A DNA stretch of 64,000 nucleotides from Nocardia coubleae NBRC 108252 (GTDB lineage: Bacteria > Actinomycetota > Actinomycetes > Mycobacteriales > Mycobacteriaceae): the NCBI RefSeq assembly GCF_001612805.1, contig NZ_BDBD01000004.1, positions 248,001-312,000 on the forward strand. Reading direction: 5' to 3'. The notes beneath the pieces are model-generated. The model saw only the letters and a list, made by a program, of their open reading frames with translations. It made no database searches and was not told the DNA's origin. The stretch's first letter is position 1. Every line of letters begins with the position of its first letter. Position numbers and translations under genes: made by a program. Below are positions 34,850 through 44,307 of this stretch, one piece after another.

Positions 34850-36340
34850 TCACGCACCGCGCCCGTAGGTGTAGTCGTCGAGCGGGAAACCGACCGCCTC
34901 GCGGTGCGCCGACAGCGTGCTGGTGGGGCGCAGCAGCGCGGCCTCACCGTGCTGGTTGAAGTAGTAGCTGCGCGCACCGGAGCAGTCGCCACCGTAGAAC
35001 ACCGACGAATCGAGGTCGGCGCTCACCCGGTCGAGGAAGCGGGCGTTGGCCTCCTCGGTGACCTCGAAGGTGTGTTCCCCGCGCCGGAACAGCTCGGTGA
35101 ACAGCCTGCCCATGTGCTTCATCTGGGTCTCGATGGTGGTGAAGTACGACAGCCCGCTGTAGGAATAGGGGCTGTTCAGCGAAAGGAAGTTCGGGAACTT
35201 CGGCACCGTGATGCCCTCGTAGGCCTGAAAGCGATTGTCGCGCCAGAACTTTCCGAGATTTCGCCCGTCGCGCCCGATCACCTCGATGGCGGGGAAGTTC
35301 GCGTCCCACAGGTTGAAGCCGGTCGCCAGGACCAGCGTGTCGACAGCCGTCTTGTGCCCGTCGGCGGTGACGATGCCGTCGGGTTCGACATGGTCGATCG
35401 ACTCCGTTTCCAGGCGCACGTGTGGCTGGTTGAAGGTCGCGAAGTACGCATTGGAGAAGGTCGGTCGCTTGCAGCCGAAGTCGTAGTGCGGGGTGAGCTT
35501 GGCCCGGGTGTCCGCGTCGCGTACCTGGGCGAACAGGTGTGCCTTGGCCAGCAGGGCGGCGGCGGTGTTGAGCGGTTTGGCCTGCTTGTAGTGCAGCACC
35601 CCCACCAGCATGATCGCCTCGAGCAGGGCGGTGTTGGCCAGCCGCGCGGCCTTCTGGGTGAGCGGGACCGCCGCGAACGCACGCTGGACCACGGCGGGAA
35701 TCGGGCCGTCGATCTTGGGGACCACCCAGATGGGAGTGCGCTGGAAAACCGTCAGTGACGCCACCTTCGCGGCCAGCTCGGGGACCAACTGCACCGCCGT
35801 GGCACCGGTGCCGATCACGGCGGCGCGGCGGTCGGTGAGGTTGTAGCCGTCGTCCCAGTCGGTGGAGTGGATGATCTTGCCCGCGAAGGACTCGATGCCC
35901 GGGAACGGTGGCGTGTAGGGCTGGGACAGGAAGCCGGTGGCGGTGATCAGATAGCGCGCGGTGAGGGGTTCGCCGCCCGCGATGTTCACCACCCAGTGCT
36001 CGTTGTCGTCGTCCCAGCGCGCACTCTGCACCTCGGTGCCGAACCGCATCCGCCCGCGCAGCCCGTATTTGTCGGCGACGTGCTCGGCGTACTTCTTCAG
36101 CTCGGCGCCGGGCGCGAACAACCGGCTCCAGTACGGATTGGGTTCGAACGAATAGGAGTAGGTGACCGAGGCGATGTCCACCGCGAGGCCCGGATACCGG
36201 TTCACATGCCAGGTGCCGCCGAGGTCGTCCTCGCGTTCGAGAATCACGAAATCGCGCAGCCCGAGCCGGTCGAGTTCGATGGCGGCACCCATGCCGCCGA
36301 AACCCGCCCCGATGATGACCGCATCCCGCTGAGGCGCCAC
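34850..36340 (-). CDS. Baeyer-Villiger-type flavin monooxygenase
   Basis: The product is 496 residues. FAD-binding G-A-G-F-G-G lies at residues 10-15, followed by E-R-E-D-D-L-G-G-T-W. The Baeyer-Villiger fingerprint is F-A-G-K-I-I-H-S-T-D-W, and the NADPH-binding motif is G-T-G-A-T-A. These enzymes insert oxygen next to a carbonyl, or hydroxylate amines or sulfides; the substrate is unknown. GTG 36338-36340 has GGAGG six bases upstream. A perfect inverted repeat (36363-36385) sits 23 bp before the start, a likely repressor site. It is absent between yajC and the ruv genes in M. tuberculosis. Confidence 0.88.
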   Translation of the reverse strand: MAPQRDAVIIGAGFGGMGAAIELDRLGLRDFVILEREDDLGGTWHVNRYPGLAVDIASVTYSYSFEPNPYWSRLFAPGAELKKYAEHVADKYGLRGRMRFGTEVQSARWDDDNEHWVVNIAGGEPLTARYLITATGFLSQPYTPPFPGIESFAGKIIHSTDWDDGYNLTDRRAAVIGTGATAVQLVPELAAKVASLTVFQRTPIWVVPKIDGPIPAVVQRAFAAVPLTQKAARLANTALLEAIMLVGVLHYKQAKPLNTAAALLAKAHLFAQVRDADTRAKLTPHYDFGCKRPTFSNAYFATFNQPHVRLETESIDHVEPDGIVTADGHKTAVDTLVLATGFNLWDANFPAIEVIGRDGRNLGKFWRDNRFQAYEGITVPKFPNFLSLNSPYSYSGLSYFTTIETQMKHMGRLFTELFRRGEHTFEVTEEANARFLDRVSADLDSSVFYGGDCSGARSYYFNQHGEAALLRPTSTLSAHREAVGFPLDDYTYGRGA

Positions 36341-36362
36341 GTCGAACCTCCACACACCGATG

Positions 36363-36385
36363 TATGTGTTACAGCATGACACATA
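36363..36385. promoter_or_regulatory. Candidate repressor operator upstream of the monooxygenase gene
   Basis: Perfect 7-bp arms TATGTGT (36363-36369) and ACACATA (36379-36385) with a 9-base spacer sit 23 bp upstream of the monooxygenase start. The size and AT-rich arms are typical of TetR or GntR-family operators and stand out in this GC-rich sequence. No regulator gene is adjacent. Confidence 0.5.
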
Positions 36386-36477
36386 ATTCTGTGGACCGCG
36401 ACCGGCCGCTTCGCCGGTGTACAGTCGCGATGCGCTGGCGTCGAAAACCTCTGGGATAGAAGGGCAATCCTGACACA

Positions 36478-37056
36478 ATGACCGCTGTGACGCCCGACGA
36501 TGTGAGCCGCACCCACTTCGCCATGCCCACCCTCGGCCATCGTGGCTACCATGCCGACGAGGTCGACGCTTTCCTGGAGAAGGTGTCGGCGACCCTGCAC
36601 GGACACGGTGGTCTCACCGCCGACGACGTCCGCCATGTCCATTTCGGCGCGCCCCGTTTCGGTGGTCGCGGTTACCAGGCCGACCAGGTCGACGATTTTC
36701 TCGACCGGGTCAGGACCGAGCTGGAACATCGCCAGAAGGGCGCCTCCCCCGTGCCCGCGCCCCGCCCCGGGGAGGAGATCGCCGCGATGCTCACCCCCGA
36801 CGACGTGCACCGCATGCGGTTCAGCCAGTCCGCGGTCGGCCGCCGCGGCTACCACGAGGAGGAGGTCGACGCCTTCCTCGACCTGGTCGCGGCCACCCTT
36901 GCCCACAACGGCCCCGGCAGCCTCACCGCCGCCGACGTGCGCGGTGTCCGGTTCACCGACAGCCGTCTCGGCACACGTGGTTACTCCCGCGAAGAGGTCG
37001 ACGCCTTTGTCGACCTGGTCATCGCCGCCCTGGAAAACCTCGAACGGTCACATTAG
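36478..37056 (+). CDS. Protein of four tandem DivIVA N-terminal-like motifs
   Basis: The product is 192 residues. The unit [L/V]-T-x-x-D-V-x-x-x-x-F-x(6)-G-x-R-G-Y-x-x-x-[E/Q]-V-D-x-F-L occurs four times, starting near residues 4, 45, 103 and 146, and the middle is split by a short Pro-rich linker. The motif is the membrane-curvature/lipid-binding N-terminus of DivIVA/Wag31. There is no extended coiled coil after it, unlike true Wag31. It may bind polar or septal membranes or Wag31 itself (inference). The start ATG 36478 is only weakly supported by a ribosome site. It is divergent from the monooxygenase and convergent with the GtrA gene. Confidence 0.75.
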   Translation: MTAVTPDDVSRTHFAMPTLGHRGYHADEVDAFLEKVSATLHGHGGLTADDVRHVHFGAPRFGGRGYQADQVDDFLDRVRTELEHRQKGASPVPAPRPGEEIAAMLTPDDVHRMRFSQSAVGRRGYHEEEVDAFLDLVAATLAHNGPGSLTAADVRGVRFTDSRLGTRGYSREEVDAFVDLVIAALENLERSH

Positions 37057-37565
37057 CCCTGGATACTGTGCAGTTCCGCTTCGCGCAGATCGTCGGGGAA
37101 GACGTAGCGGCGGAAGGCCCAGAAGCGGAAAGCCATGGCCAGCAGCACGCCGAGGATCTGGCCGGAGATGAAGTTCGCGACCATCTGCACCATCGGATCC
37201 ACGTGCGGCACACGCAGATTCAACACGTACAGCGACAGCGCCTGCGGGATCATGGTGACCACGATGCCCAGGGCGCTGACCGTGAAGAACAGGGCCGCCT
37301 CGTGGCTGCGCTGCCTGCCGCCACGGGTGCGGAAGGACCATTCGCGGTTGAGGATGTAGGAGGCGATGGTCGCGATCAACGCGCCGAGCAGACGCGCGGT
37401 GAGCGGCTTGTCGCCGAGCACGGTGAGTTTCACCGCGTAGACCACGCCGGTGTCGATGAACCAGGTGACGGCGCCGACCATGGCGAACTTCAGCAGCTCC
37501 CGGTGCTGGAGCAACAGGGAGCGTAACGGTTCGGGGACGCGTTGGACCACCGCATGGACTGCCAC
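37053..37565 (-). CDS. GtrA-family membrane protein
   Basis: The product is 170 residues with four hydrophobic helices at about 27-47, 56-74, 91-114 and 127-150. The signature F-x-x-V-G-x-x-x-W-x-I-D-x-x-V and the ending [10 protein letters not shown] are GtrA-like. GtrA proteins move polyprenyl-linked sugars across membranes or modify polysaccharide. In mycobacteria and corynebacteria, homologues act in arabinan/galactan or lipoglycan processes. Four bases overlap the DivIVA-like gene tail-to-tail. Confidence 0.85.
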   Translation of the reverse strand: MAVHAVVQRVPEPLRSLLLQHRELLKFAMVGAVTWFIDTGVVYAVKLTVLGDKPLTARLLGALIATIASYILNREWSFRTRGGRQRSHEAALFFTVSALGIVVTMIPQALSLYVLNLRVPHVDPMVQMVANFISGQILGVLLAMAFRFWAFRRYVFPDDLREAELHSIQG

Positions 37566-37616
37566 CCAGCCGACATTAGACGACGTATCGGCGACGCGCC
37601 CGTCCGGTAGCCGCCG

Positions 37617-38702
37617 CTACCGGTCGAACAGGTCGAGGCTCGGTTGTGGTTCGCGCCCACGCACTTCGATGGCGCCGAACACCAGATCCGGTGGTGGCAC
37701 CAGGCCCAGATGCTCCCAGGCGGCGGCCGTGGCGACCCGTCCGCGCGGGGTGCGGGCGACGAGTCCGGCGCGCACCAGGAACGGTTCGCACACCTCTTCC
37801 ACCGTGGCGGCTTCCTCGCCGACGGCGACCGCCAGCGTCGACACGCCGACCGGTCCGCCGCCGAAACCGCGGACCAGCGCGCCGAGCACGGCCCGGTCGA
37901 GCCGGTCGAGGCCGAGTACGTCGACGTCGTAGACCTCGAGCGCGGACTGGGCGATCTCGCGGGTGATGAGGCCGTCGGCGCGGACCTCGGCGAAGTCGCG
38001 CACCCGGCGCAGCAGCCGGTTGGCGATGCGCGGCGTGCCTCGGGAGCGGCCCGCGACCTCGGCGGCGGCGTCGTGTTCGATGTGGACACCGAGGATGCGG
38101 GCCGAGCGCAGCAGGATCTGCAGCAGTTCGTCGGTGTCGTAGAAGTCCATGTGGCCGGTGAAGCCGAACCGGTCGCGCAGCGGGCCGGTGAGCGCGCCCG
38201 ACCGGGTGGTCGCCCCGACCAGGGTGAACGGTGCGATGTCGAGCGGGATGGAGGTGGCGCCGGGACCTTTGCCGACCACCACGTCGACCCGGAAGTCCTC
38301 CATGGCCAGGTACAGCATTTCCTCGGCGGGCCGCGCCATGCGGTGGATCTCGTCGATGAACAGCACATCGCCTTCGACCAGGTTCGACAGCATGGCCGCC
38401 AGGTCGCCCGCGCGTTCCAGGGCGGGCCCGGAGGTGATGCGCAGGGCGGTGCCGAGTTCGCCGGCGATGATCATCGCCATGCTGGTCTTGCCGAGCCCGG
38501 GCGGGCCGGACAGCAGGACGTGGTCCGGGGTGGCGCCGCGTTGCCTGGCACCGCGCAGGACGAGGGCGAGCTGTTCGCGCACGCGTGGCTGGCCGATGAA
38601 GTCGTCGAGCGAGGTGGGGCGCAGGCCGGTCTCGGTGTCGCCGTCGGTGCTGAGATACCGGGCGGCGAGGGCGGATTCGTCGGTGTCGAACTCGTCGTCC
38701 AT
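37617..38702 (-). CDS. ruvB: Holliday junction branch migration helicase RuvB
   Basis: The product is 361 residues. Walker [10 protein letters not shown], Walker B L-F-I-D-E-I-H-R, sensor 1 region V-G-A-T-T-R and the arginine finger segment L-R-D-R-F-G are present. RuvB is the AAA+ motor that moves Holliday junctions with RuvA. It lies 3 bp downstream of ruvA in the order ruvC-ruvA-ruvB. Confidence 0.96.
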   Translation of the reverse strand: MDDEFDTDESALAARYLSTDGDTETGLRPTSLDDFIGQPRVREQLALVLRGARQRGATPDHVLLSGPPGLGKTSMAMIIAGELGTALRITSGPALERAGDLAAMLSNLVEGDVLFIDEIHRMARPAEEMLYLAMEDFRVDVVVGKGPGATSIPLDIAPFTLVGATTRSGALTGPLRDRFGFTGHMDFYDTDELLQILLRSARILGVHIEHDAAAEVAGRSRGTPRIANRLLRRVRDFAEVRADGLITREIAQSALEVYDVDVLGLDRLDRAVLGALVRGFGGGPVGVSTLAVAVGEEAATVEEVCEPFLVRAGLVARTPRGRVATAAAWEHLGLVPPPDLVFGAIEVRGREPQPSLDLFDR

Positions 38703-38705
38703 GGG

Positions 38706-39305
38706 TTACCTGTTCTTGCCGAGCAGACCGAGGGCGGCGCGCAGGGCCACGGAGGTGGTGGCGGCCGGCTGGTCGGCCAGGACGGTGTCGACGGCCTGTT
38801 CGGCCTGCTTGGCCGGGAAGCCGAGGCCGATGAGCGCTTCGACGACCTGCTCGCGTACCGGGGTGACCGGGGTTTCGGCGCCGGGCGGTCCGGCCGGGAC
38901 AGGCACCAGGTTCACCTTGTCGCGCAGTTCCACGACCATGCGTTCGGCGCCGCGCTTACCGATGCCGGGCACCCGGGTGAGGGCGGCGACGTTGCTCTCC
39001 GCCAAGGCTTTTCGCAGCGCCTCGGGTTCGAGGACGGCCAGGACCGCCATGGCCAGGCGTGGGCCGACACCGGACACGGTCTGCAGGAGGCCGAACAGGT
39101 CGCGGGCTTCGGTGTCGGCGAACCCGAACAGCGTCATCGAGTCCTCGCGCACGATCATGGCCGTGTACAGGCGGGTTTCCTCGCCTCGGGTGAGGCTGCC
39201 GAGGGTGGCGGGGGTGGCGTTGAGGCGGTAGCCGACGCCCGCGGCTTCGATCACCACATGGTCGAGCGCGATCTCGAGGACCTCACCGCGTACCGACGCG
39301 ATCAC
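38706..39305 (-). CDS. ruvA: Holliday junction DNA-binding protein RuvA
   Basis: The product is 199 residues. It begins [13 protein letters not shown] and has helix-hairpin-helix G-V-G-P-R-L-A-M and [10 protein letters not shown], plus a C-terminal domain that binds RuvB. The GTG at 39303-39305 overlaps the ruvC stop by four bases (GTGA), which supports it over the longer frame upstream. Confidence 0.95.
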   Translation of the reverse strand: MIASVRGEVLEIALDHVVIEAAGVGYRLNATPATLGSLTRGEETRLYTAMIVREDSMTLFGFADTEARDLFGLLQTVSGVGPRLAMAVLAVLEPEALRKALAESNVAALTRVPGIGKRGAERMVVELRDKVNLVPVPAGPPGAETPVTPVREQVVEALIGLGFPAKQAEQAVDTVLADQPAATTSVALRAALGLLGKNR

Positions 39306-39871
39306 CCGCGTACCACCTTCCGTTGTTCGGCGAGCCGTTGTTCGTAGCGGCGACGCACCTCGTCGGCCTTCGCCTGTGCGGCCGCCATCCGGTCGAGCAG
39401 CGGCGCCCGCCAACAATGACAGATCGCCAGGGCGAGCGCATCGGCGGCATCGGCCGGTTTCGGTGCGACCTGCAGGCCGAGGATTCTGGTCACCATGGCG
39501 GTGACCTGCGCCTTGTCGGCCGAACCATTGCCCGTGACAGCCGCTTTCACCTCGCTGGGGGTATGGAACGCCACCCGAATGCCCCGTCGCGCCGCCGCCA
39601 GCGCGATCACCCCACCGGCCTGCGCGGTTCCCATCGCGGTGCGCACGTTGTGCTGTGCGAACACCCGCTCGATCGCCACCGCCTCGGGTCGATGGGTGTC
39701 CATCCACTCCTCGGCGGCGTCGGCCACCGCCATCAACCGCAGAGCCAGCTCGGCCTCCGGCGGTGTCCGCACCACACCCACATCGAGGGCGACGACCTTA
39801 CGGCCGGGACCGCTGTCCACCATGCTGAGCCCGCACCGGGTGAGCCCGGGATCGACGCCCATCACCCGCAC
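39302..39871 (-). CDS. ruvC: Crossover junction endodeoxyribonuclease RuvC
   Basis: The product is 189 residues. It has the acidic catalytic set in G-V-D-P-G, I-E-R-V-F and A-D-A-A-D-A-L-A. RuvC cuts Holliday junctions. I chose the GTG at 39869-39871 because GAAGGGG lies six bases upstream and R-V-M-G-V-D-P-G is the usual N-terminus; the frame continues to a GTG at 39892. ruvC is the first gene of the ruv operon. Confidence 0.95.
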   Translation of the reverse strand: MRVMGVDPGLTRCGLSMVDSGPGRKVVALDVGVVRTPPEAELALRLMAVADAAEEWMDTHRPEAVAIERVFAQHNVRTAMGTAQAGGVIALAAARRGIRVAFHTPSEVKAAVTGNGSADKAQVTAMVTRILGLQVAPKPADAADALALAICHCWRAPLLDRMAAAQAKADEVRRRYEQRLAEQRKVVRG

Positions 39872-39964
39872 CGGCAGCCCCTTCGAAGACACGAACAGTT
39901 GTTCGAAAGTCTAAAGCATTGCGGCACACCGTCCGACCAGCGACACGAGGGCCGGGCGCCGCGT

Positions 39965-40399
39965 TCAGGGCAGGCCGAGTAATGCGGGCTCGCTCGCCCG
40001 TTCGGCCCAGATGCGCTTCGGTTCGTGCAGGAGTTTGCGCCCGGTCAGGTCGAGCATGCCGCTCAGGTACGACACGGTGGCGGCGAGTTCGCCGTCGTCG
40101 CGGCGCAGTTCGTGTTCGACCCGGTAGGTCTTGCCGGTCCCCCACTCCCAGCGGCAGTCGACCTCGACGGTGTCGCCGGCGCGCAGCTCGCGCAGGTAGC
40201 GCACGGCGAGTTCGAGATTCACCGGCCCGATGCCGTCGGCCAGCATGTCTGGTACCGACACACCGGCCGCACCTACGCACGCGAACCGTGCGTGGTCGGC
40301 GAACTGCTGATAGGCCGCACCCGTCACGTGTTGTTGCAGATCCAGATCGGAGACTCGCACCGGGATCCGAACCCGAAACGGCAGAGCATTTTCCGTCAT
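39965..40399 (-). CDS. Hotdog-fold acyl-CoA thioesterase (4HBT type)
   Basis: The product is 144 residues. The pattern V-R-V-S-D-L-D-L-Q-Q-H-V-T-G-A-A-Y matches the 4-hydroxybenzoyl-CoA/YbgC-type active site D-x-D-x-x-x-H-V-x-x. The frame is open further to 40504, but ATG 40397-40399 gives the family length. Its acyl substrate is unknown. In M. tuberculosis a thioesterase-like gene also lies near ruvC. Confidence 0.8.
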   Translation of the reverse strand: MTENALPFRVRIPVRVSDLDLQQHVTGAAYQQFADHARFACVGAAGVSVPDMLADGIGPVNLELAVRYLRELRAGDTVEVDCRWEWGTGKTYRVEHELRRDDGELAATVSYLSGMLDLTGRKLLHEPKRIWAERASEPALLGLP

Positions 40400-40439
40400 G
40401 CGCGCCAGTGTGGCAGCGGGGTCCGACACGTTCCGTTCG

Positions 40440-40811
40440 TCAGCCCGCGCGGTCCATCCGCAGGAATTCGGTGATGCGCAGGACAGCGGGCGGCCGGGTG
40501 ACATCCGTCGGCAGGATCCGGGCTGCTTCCTCGCGACCGATCACGCGCGGGGCGGTGAGATCCACTTCGGTGCCGTCGACGCGCAGGCGAGCGCCGCCCG
40601 CGGCGAGGACATTGCGGACCCAGTCCGACCGGGAGCCGTAGACCAGGACGAACAGGTATCCGCCCTCGATCGGATGGGCGTCGAGCGGGGTGCGGTGGGT
40701 GGCTCCGGAGACGCGACCGGTGTGGATGAGCACCGGCCATTTGCCGCTCGCGAGTGCTCGCGGGTTGAACACCCGCTTGTTCACCCGACCCCACCATCTC
40801 GGCATCGGCAT
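40440..40811 (-). CDS. Nitroreductase/deazaflavin-dependent oxidoreductase-like protein
   Basis: The product is 123 residues. The core V-L-I-H-T-G-R-V-S-G-x-x-H-R-T-P-L, Y-L-F-V-L-V-Y-G-S-R-S-D-W-V-R-N-V-L-A-A-G and the W-rich start resemble the F420-binding DDN/FDOR family. Members reduce quinones or nitro compounds using F420H2. It is divergent from a TetR regulator, and two regulator sites lie between, so it is almost certainly the regulated target. ATG 40809-40811 has GAAGGAGG upstream. Confidence 0.78.
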   Translation of the reverse strand: MPMPRWWGRVNKRVFNPRALASGKWPVLIHTGRVSGATHRTPLDAHPIEGGYLFVLVYGSRSDWVRNVLAAGGARLRVDGTEVDLTAPRVIGREEAARILPTDVTRPPAVLRITEFLRMDRAG

Positions 40812-40832
40812 CAGCGGCCTCCTTCACTCGTT

Positions 40833-40846
40833 CTTACACATGTAAG
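40833..40846. promoter_or_regulatory. TetR operator copy 1
   Basis: The 14-mer CTTACACATGTAAG has 5-bp arms CTTAC/GTAAG with a 4-base centre. It lies between two divergent genes, 22 bp upstream of the reductase start. Confidence 0.7.
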
Positions 40847-40851
40847 GCTGA

Positions 40852-40865
40852 CTTACGGCTGTAAG
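40852..40865. promoter_or_regulatory. TetR operator copy 2
   Basis: The 14-mer CTTACGGCTGTAAG repeats the same arms with a different centre, 19 bp centre-to-centre from the first copy. The pair likely binds two TetR dimers and controls both genes. Confidence 0.7.
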
Positions 40866-40874
40866 ATTGTCAAT

Positions 40875-41537
40875 ATGCCGACTCCCTCCACACGTCGACC
40901 GCTGAGCCGCGAACGGATACTGGAAGGCGCGATCCGGGTGGCCGACCGCGGCGGCGTCGAGGCGATCACCATGCGCCGGATCGCACAGGAACTCGGGGTG
41001 GAGGCGATGTCGCTGTATCACCACCTACCGAACAAGGACGCGGTTCTCGACGGGGTGGTCGACGCCGTCTTCGCCGCGATCGACCTACCGAGCGGGGACT
41101 TCGAGGATTGGCGAGCGGCGATCCGTTCGCGCGCGCATTCCGCCCGCGCGGTGCTTTCCCGGCACAGCTGGGCACTCGGACTCATGGATTCGCGGCGCGA
41201 CCCGGGCCCGGCGACCCTGCGGCACCACGACGCCGTCCTCGGCATCCTGCGGCGAGCGGGCTTCTCGCTCCCGATGGCGGCCCACGCGATCTCGCTTCTC
41301 GACAGCTACGTCAACGGGTACGTGCTGCAGGAGGCGAACCTGCCGATCACCACCCCCGACGACCTGGAGGAGGTGGCGGGCGGCATCCTCGACCAGTTGC
41401 CGACCGCGGAACTGCCCTACCTCACCGAGATGATCGCCGACCACGCCCTGCAGCCCGGTTACGACCACACCGCCGAATTCGACTACGGCCTCGATCTGAT
41501 CCTCGACGGCCTCGAATCACGTCGAGTCGCGCAGTAG
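40875..41537 (+). CDS. TetR/AcrR family transcriptional regulator
   Basis: The product is 220 residues. The N-terminal helix-turn-helix is in I-T-M-R-R-I-A-Q-E-L-G-V-E-A-M-S-L-Y-H-H-L-P-N-K (about 33-60). The C-terminal ligand-binding part is of the TetR_C type (L-L-D-S-Y-V-N-G-Y-V-L-Q-E). ATG 40875 starts ten bases after the second operator, so it should repress itself and the divergent reductase. The ligand is unknown. Confidence 0.9.
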   Translation: MPTPSTRRPLSRERILEGAIRVADRGGVEAITMRRIAQELGVEAMSLYHHLPNKDAVLDGVVDAVFAAIDLPSGDFEDWRAAIRSRAHSARAVLSRHSWALGLMDSRRDPGPATLRHHDAVLGILRRAGFSLPMAAHAISLLDSYVNGYVLQEANLPITTPDDLEEVAGGILDQLPTAELPYLTEMIADHALQPGYDHTAEFDYGLDLILDGLESRRVAQ

Positions 41538-41636
41538 GCCCAGCCTGCCTGCGGCACAGAGACATTCACACGCAGCGCAGTGCAGCCCGGTGGTACCCAC
41601 GGATGCCATCCGTAGCAGCCGCTCAACTGCCCGCAC

Positions 41637-42152
41637 TCAACTGGTCGACAGCGCCGCGGTGAATTCGGTGAGGGCGCGGTCGTCGAACAGCACGAACCGC
41701 ACCTCGTCGACGGCCGTGTCGGCGGCGCGCACTGTTTCCACGGCAATGCGGGCGCCGTCGTCCATCGGCCAGCCGTAGATGCCGGTGGAGATCGCCGGGA
41801 ACGCCACCGTGCGAGCGCCCAATTCGTCTGCTACCCGCAAGGATTCGCGGTAGCAGGAAGCCAGCAGGGCCGAGCGGTCCTCGGTCGCCGACCACACCGG
41901 GCCGACGGTGTGGATCACCCAGCGGGCGGGCAGCCGTCCGGCTGTCGTGGCCACCGCCTGCCCCGTCGGCAGGCCCTTGCCGTACCGGGAGGCACGCAGG
42001 TCGCGGCACGCTGACAGGATTTCGGGCCCACCCTTGCGGTGGATCGCGCCGTCGACTCCCCCACCGCCGAGCAGCGAGGAGTTCGCGGCGTTCACGACCG
42101 CGTCCACGTGCTGTTCGGTGATGTCTCCGCGTACCGCCTCGATCCGAGTCAT
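41637..42152 (-). CDS. Macrodomain protein (ADP-ribose / O-acetyl-ADP-ribose hydrolase)
   Basis: The product is 171 residues. Motifs G-D-I-T, V-N-A-A-N-S-S-L-L-G-G-G-G-V-D-G-A-I-H and F-P-A-I-S-T-G-I-Y-G-x-P are those of the YmdB/MacroD class, which removes acetyl groups or ADP-ribose. It is the only gene in this stretch on its strand and is divergent from the SRPBCC gene. Nothing else of an ADP-ribosylation system is adjacent. Confidence 0.9.
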   Translation of the reverse strand: MTRIEAVRGDITEQHVDAVVNAANSSLLGGGGVDGAIHRKGGPEILSACRDLRASRYGKGLPTGQAVATTAGRLPARWVIHTVGPVWSATEDRSALLASCYRESLRVADELGARTVAFPAISTGIYGWPMDDGARIAVETVRAADTAVDEVRFVLFDDRALTEFTAALSTS

Positions 42153-42259
42153 ACCGACATTGTGCTGGTCACGCGAATATCCCCGCTACCTCATCGGGGG
42201 CGGCGTACCGTCGAGGTCGACCTGTTGTCCGAGGCGTTCGAGCGAGGGAGAACCGCGTC

Positions 42260-42751
42260 ATGCCGATGCCGACCGGCGAGATCGTACCGACCGAAAACGG
42301 GCGCGACCTGGTGATCACCCGGTCACTGGCCTTACCGATCGAACAGGTGTGGGGACGGTTGACCGATCCCGACCTGACCGCGGGCTGGTACGGCACCTGG
42401 GAAGGGGAACCCGGCGCCGGGAACATGATCCAGGTGCAGTTGCGGTTCGAGGACGGGCAGCCCTGGACCGAGATGCGCATCGACGACTGCACCCCGCCGG
42501 TGCGGCTGGCCGTGTCCTCGGCCGACCAGATCGGGCTGTGGCGCATGGAGGTGACCCTGCTCGACACCGGCACCGCCACCCAGGTGCGGCTGGTCCACCA
42601 CCTCACCTCGGAGTACCAGCTCGCGGAGACCTCGCAGATCGGCCCGGGCTGGGAGTACTACGCGGACATGTTCGTCGCCGCCTGCACCAACACCGAACGA
42701 CCGGACTTCGCCGACTACTACCCGGCGCTGGCCGACCACTACCGGGAGTAG
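42260..42751 (+). CDS. SRPBCC/AHSA1-like protein
   Basis: The product is 163 residues. The features T-R-S-L-A-L-P-I-E-Q-V-W-x-x-L-T-D-P-D-L-T-A-x-W and L-x-x-x-G-x-x-T-x-V are those of the START-like AHSA1 domain, which binds hydrophobic ligands in a helix-grip cavity. The ligand is unknown. ATG 42260 has GAGGGAG ten bases upstream. A hairpin shared with yebC follows. Confidence 0.8.
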   Translation: MPMPTGEIVPTENGRDLVITRSLALPIEQVWGRLTDPDLTAGWYGTWEGEPGAGNMIQVQLRFEDGQPWTEMRIDDCTPPVRLAVSSADQIGLWRMEVTLLDTGTATQVRLVHHLTSEYQLAETSQIGPGWEYYADMFVAACTNTERPDFADYYPALADHYRE

Positions 42752-42760
42752 AGACACGAA

Positions 42761-42790
42761 CCGCCCCAGCCGAATTCACGGCCGGGGCGG
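42761..42790. terminator. Bidirectional stem-loop between the SRPBCC gene and yebC
   Basis: Arms CCGCCCCAGCC (42761-42771) and GGCCGGGGCGG (42780-42790) pair with one mismatch around a short loop. It lies between two convergent stops, so it may end both transcripts. Confidence 0.7.
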
Positions 42791-42805
42791 TACACGGGGG
42801 AAGGT

Positions 42806-43561
42806 CTACTCGTCGTCGAGCTCGGCGGCGACCTCGTCGGAGATGTCGACGTTGGTGTACACGTTCTGCACGTCGTCGCTGTCTTCGAGGGCGTCGATCA
42901 GCTTGAGCACCTTGCGGGCACCCTCGGCGTCGACCGCCACCGACACCGACGCCTGGAAACCGGACTCGGCCGAGTCGTAGTCGATGCCCTTGTCCTGCAG
43001 CGCGGTTCGCACAGCGATCAGATCGCCGGGCTCGCTGATGATCTCGAAGGCGTCGCCGTGGTCGTTGACCTCTTCGGCGCCGGCATCGAGGACCGCGTCG
43101 AGGACGTCGTCCTCGGTGAGACCGTTCTTCTCGAGGGTCACCACACCCTTGCGGGCGAACAGGTAGGACACCGAACCCGGGTCGGCCATGTTGCCACCGT
43201 TGCGGGTCATCGCGACGCGCACCTCACCGGCGGCGCGGTTGCGGTTGTCGGTGAGGCACTCGATCAGCACGGCGACACCGTTGGGCCCGTAGCCCTCGTA
43301 CATGATGGTCTGCCAGTCGGCGCCGCCGGCTTCCTCGCCACCGCCACGCTTGCGGGCGCGCTCGATGTTGTCGTTGGGAACCGACGACTTCTTGGCCTTC
43401 TGGATGGCGTCGTACAGCGTCGGGTTGCCCGCCGGGTCACTGCCACCCGTGCGAGCCGCCACCTCGATGTTCTTGATCAGCTTGGCGAAGAGTTTGCCGC
43501 GCTTGGCGTCGATTCCCGCCTTCTTGTGCTTGGTGGTGGCCCATTTGGAGTGGCCGCTCAT
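42806..43561 (-). CDS. yebC: YebC/PmpR family protein (TACO1-like)
   Basis: The product is 251 residues. It starts [15 protein letters not shown] and has the family signature [12 protein letters not shown] and the ending [10 protein letters not shown]. The family includes transcription regulators and, by recent work, translation factors that ease proline-rich stalling. The gene is downstream of pdxT, as in M. tuberculosis (Rv2603c). Confidence 0.95.
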   Translation of the reverse strand: MSGHSKWATTKHKKAGIDAKRGKLFAKLIKNIEVAARTGGSDPAGNPTLYDAIQKAKKSSVPNDNIERARKRGGGEEAGGADWQTIMYEGYGPNGVAVLIECLTDNRNRAAGEVRVAMTRNGGNMADPGSVSYLFARKGVVTLEKNGLTEDDVLDAVLDAGAEEVNDHGDAFEIISEPGDLIAVRTALQDKGIDYDSAESGFQASVSVAVDAEGARKVLKLIDALEDSDDVQNVYTNVDISDEVAAELDDE

Positions 43562-43653
43562 GCCCTACTTCCTTCAGGTCGGTTGCGCGTCTGCCCGGGC
43601 GGACAAGCTCGAACCAGCCTACTCGTGCCCGCCACGCCGGTGGACGCGGAGGT

Positions 43654-44307
43654 TCACCCTGCCTTGCGCACGAGGTCGACGAACAGCTCGTGCACCCGAA
43701 GATCACCCGTGACCTCGGGATGGAACGAGGTCGCCACGACATTGCCCTGTCTGGCGGCCACGATCCGGCCCTGTGCCGGACCGTGCGGCACCCGCGCCAG
43801 CACCTCGACGCCGTCACCGACTCGCTCCACCCACGGCGCGCGGATGAACACCGCGCGCACGGGCGTGTCGAGGCCGCTGAAGTCGAGGTCGGTCTCGAAC
43901 GAGTCGACCTGGCGGCCGAAAGCGTTGCGGCGCACCGTCATATCGATGCCGGACAGGTGCTGGGCGTCGGGCCGGGTGTCGAGCACCTCGGAGGCGAGCA
44001 GGATCATGCCGGCGCACGACCCGAACGCGGGCAGCCCGTCGCGCAGCCGCGCACGCAACGGTTCGAGCAGGTCGAAGGCCTGCAGCAGCTTGGAGATGGC
44101 GGTCGACTCGCCGCCGGGCAGCACCAGCCCGTCGACGGCGGCCAGCTCGGACTCGCGGCGCACCAGCACCGGTGCGGCGCCGCAGTGGCGCAGCGCGGCA
44201 ACGTGTTCGCGCACGTCACCCTGGAGTGCGAGGACACCGATCGTCGGCGTGGATGTTGCGTTCACAGCCGCTGAGCTTACGAGCCCGGCCGGTGTGGGCG
44301 CGCTCAC
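43654..44307 (-). CDS. pdxT: Pyridoxal 5'-phosphate synthase glutaminase subunit
   Basis: The product is 217 residues. It frees ammonia from glutamine and passes it to PdxS. Motifs are [17 protein letters not shown], the nucleophile in G-S-C-A-G-M and the H-P-E triad end. GTG 44305-44307 overlaps the tesB stop (GTGA); the downstream GTG 44263-44265 gives a more usual N-terminus. pdxS is about 5 kb upstream. Confidence 0.94.
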   Translation of the reverse strand: MSAPTPAGLVSSAAVNATSTPTIGVLALQGDVREHVAALRHCGAAPVLVRRESELAAVDGLVLPGGESTAISKLLQAFDLLEPLRARLRDGLPAFGSCAGMILLASEVLDTRPDAQHLSGIDMTVRRNAFGRQVDSFETDLDFSGLDTPVRAVFIRAPWVERVGDGVEVLARVPHGPAQGRIVAARQGNVVATSFHPEVTGDLRVHELFVDLVRKAG

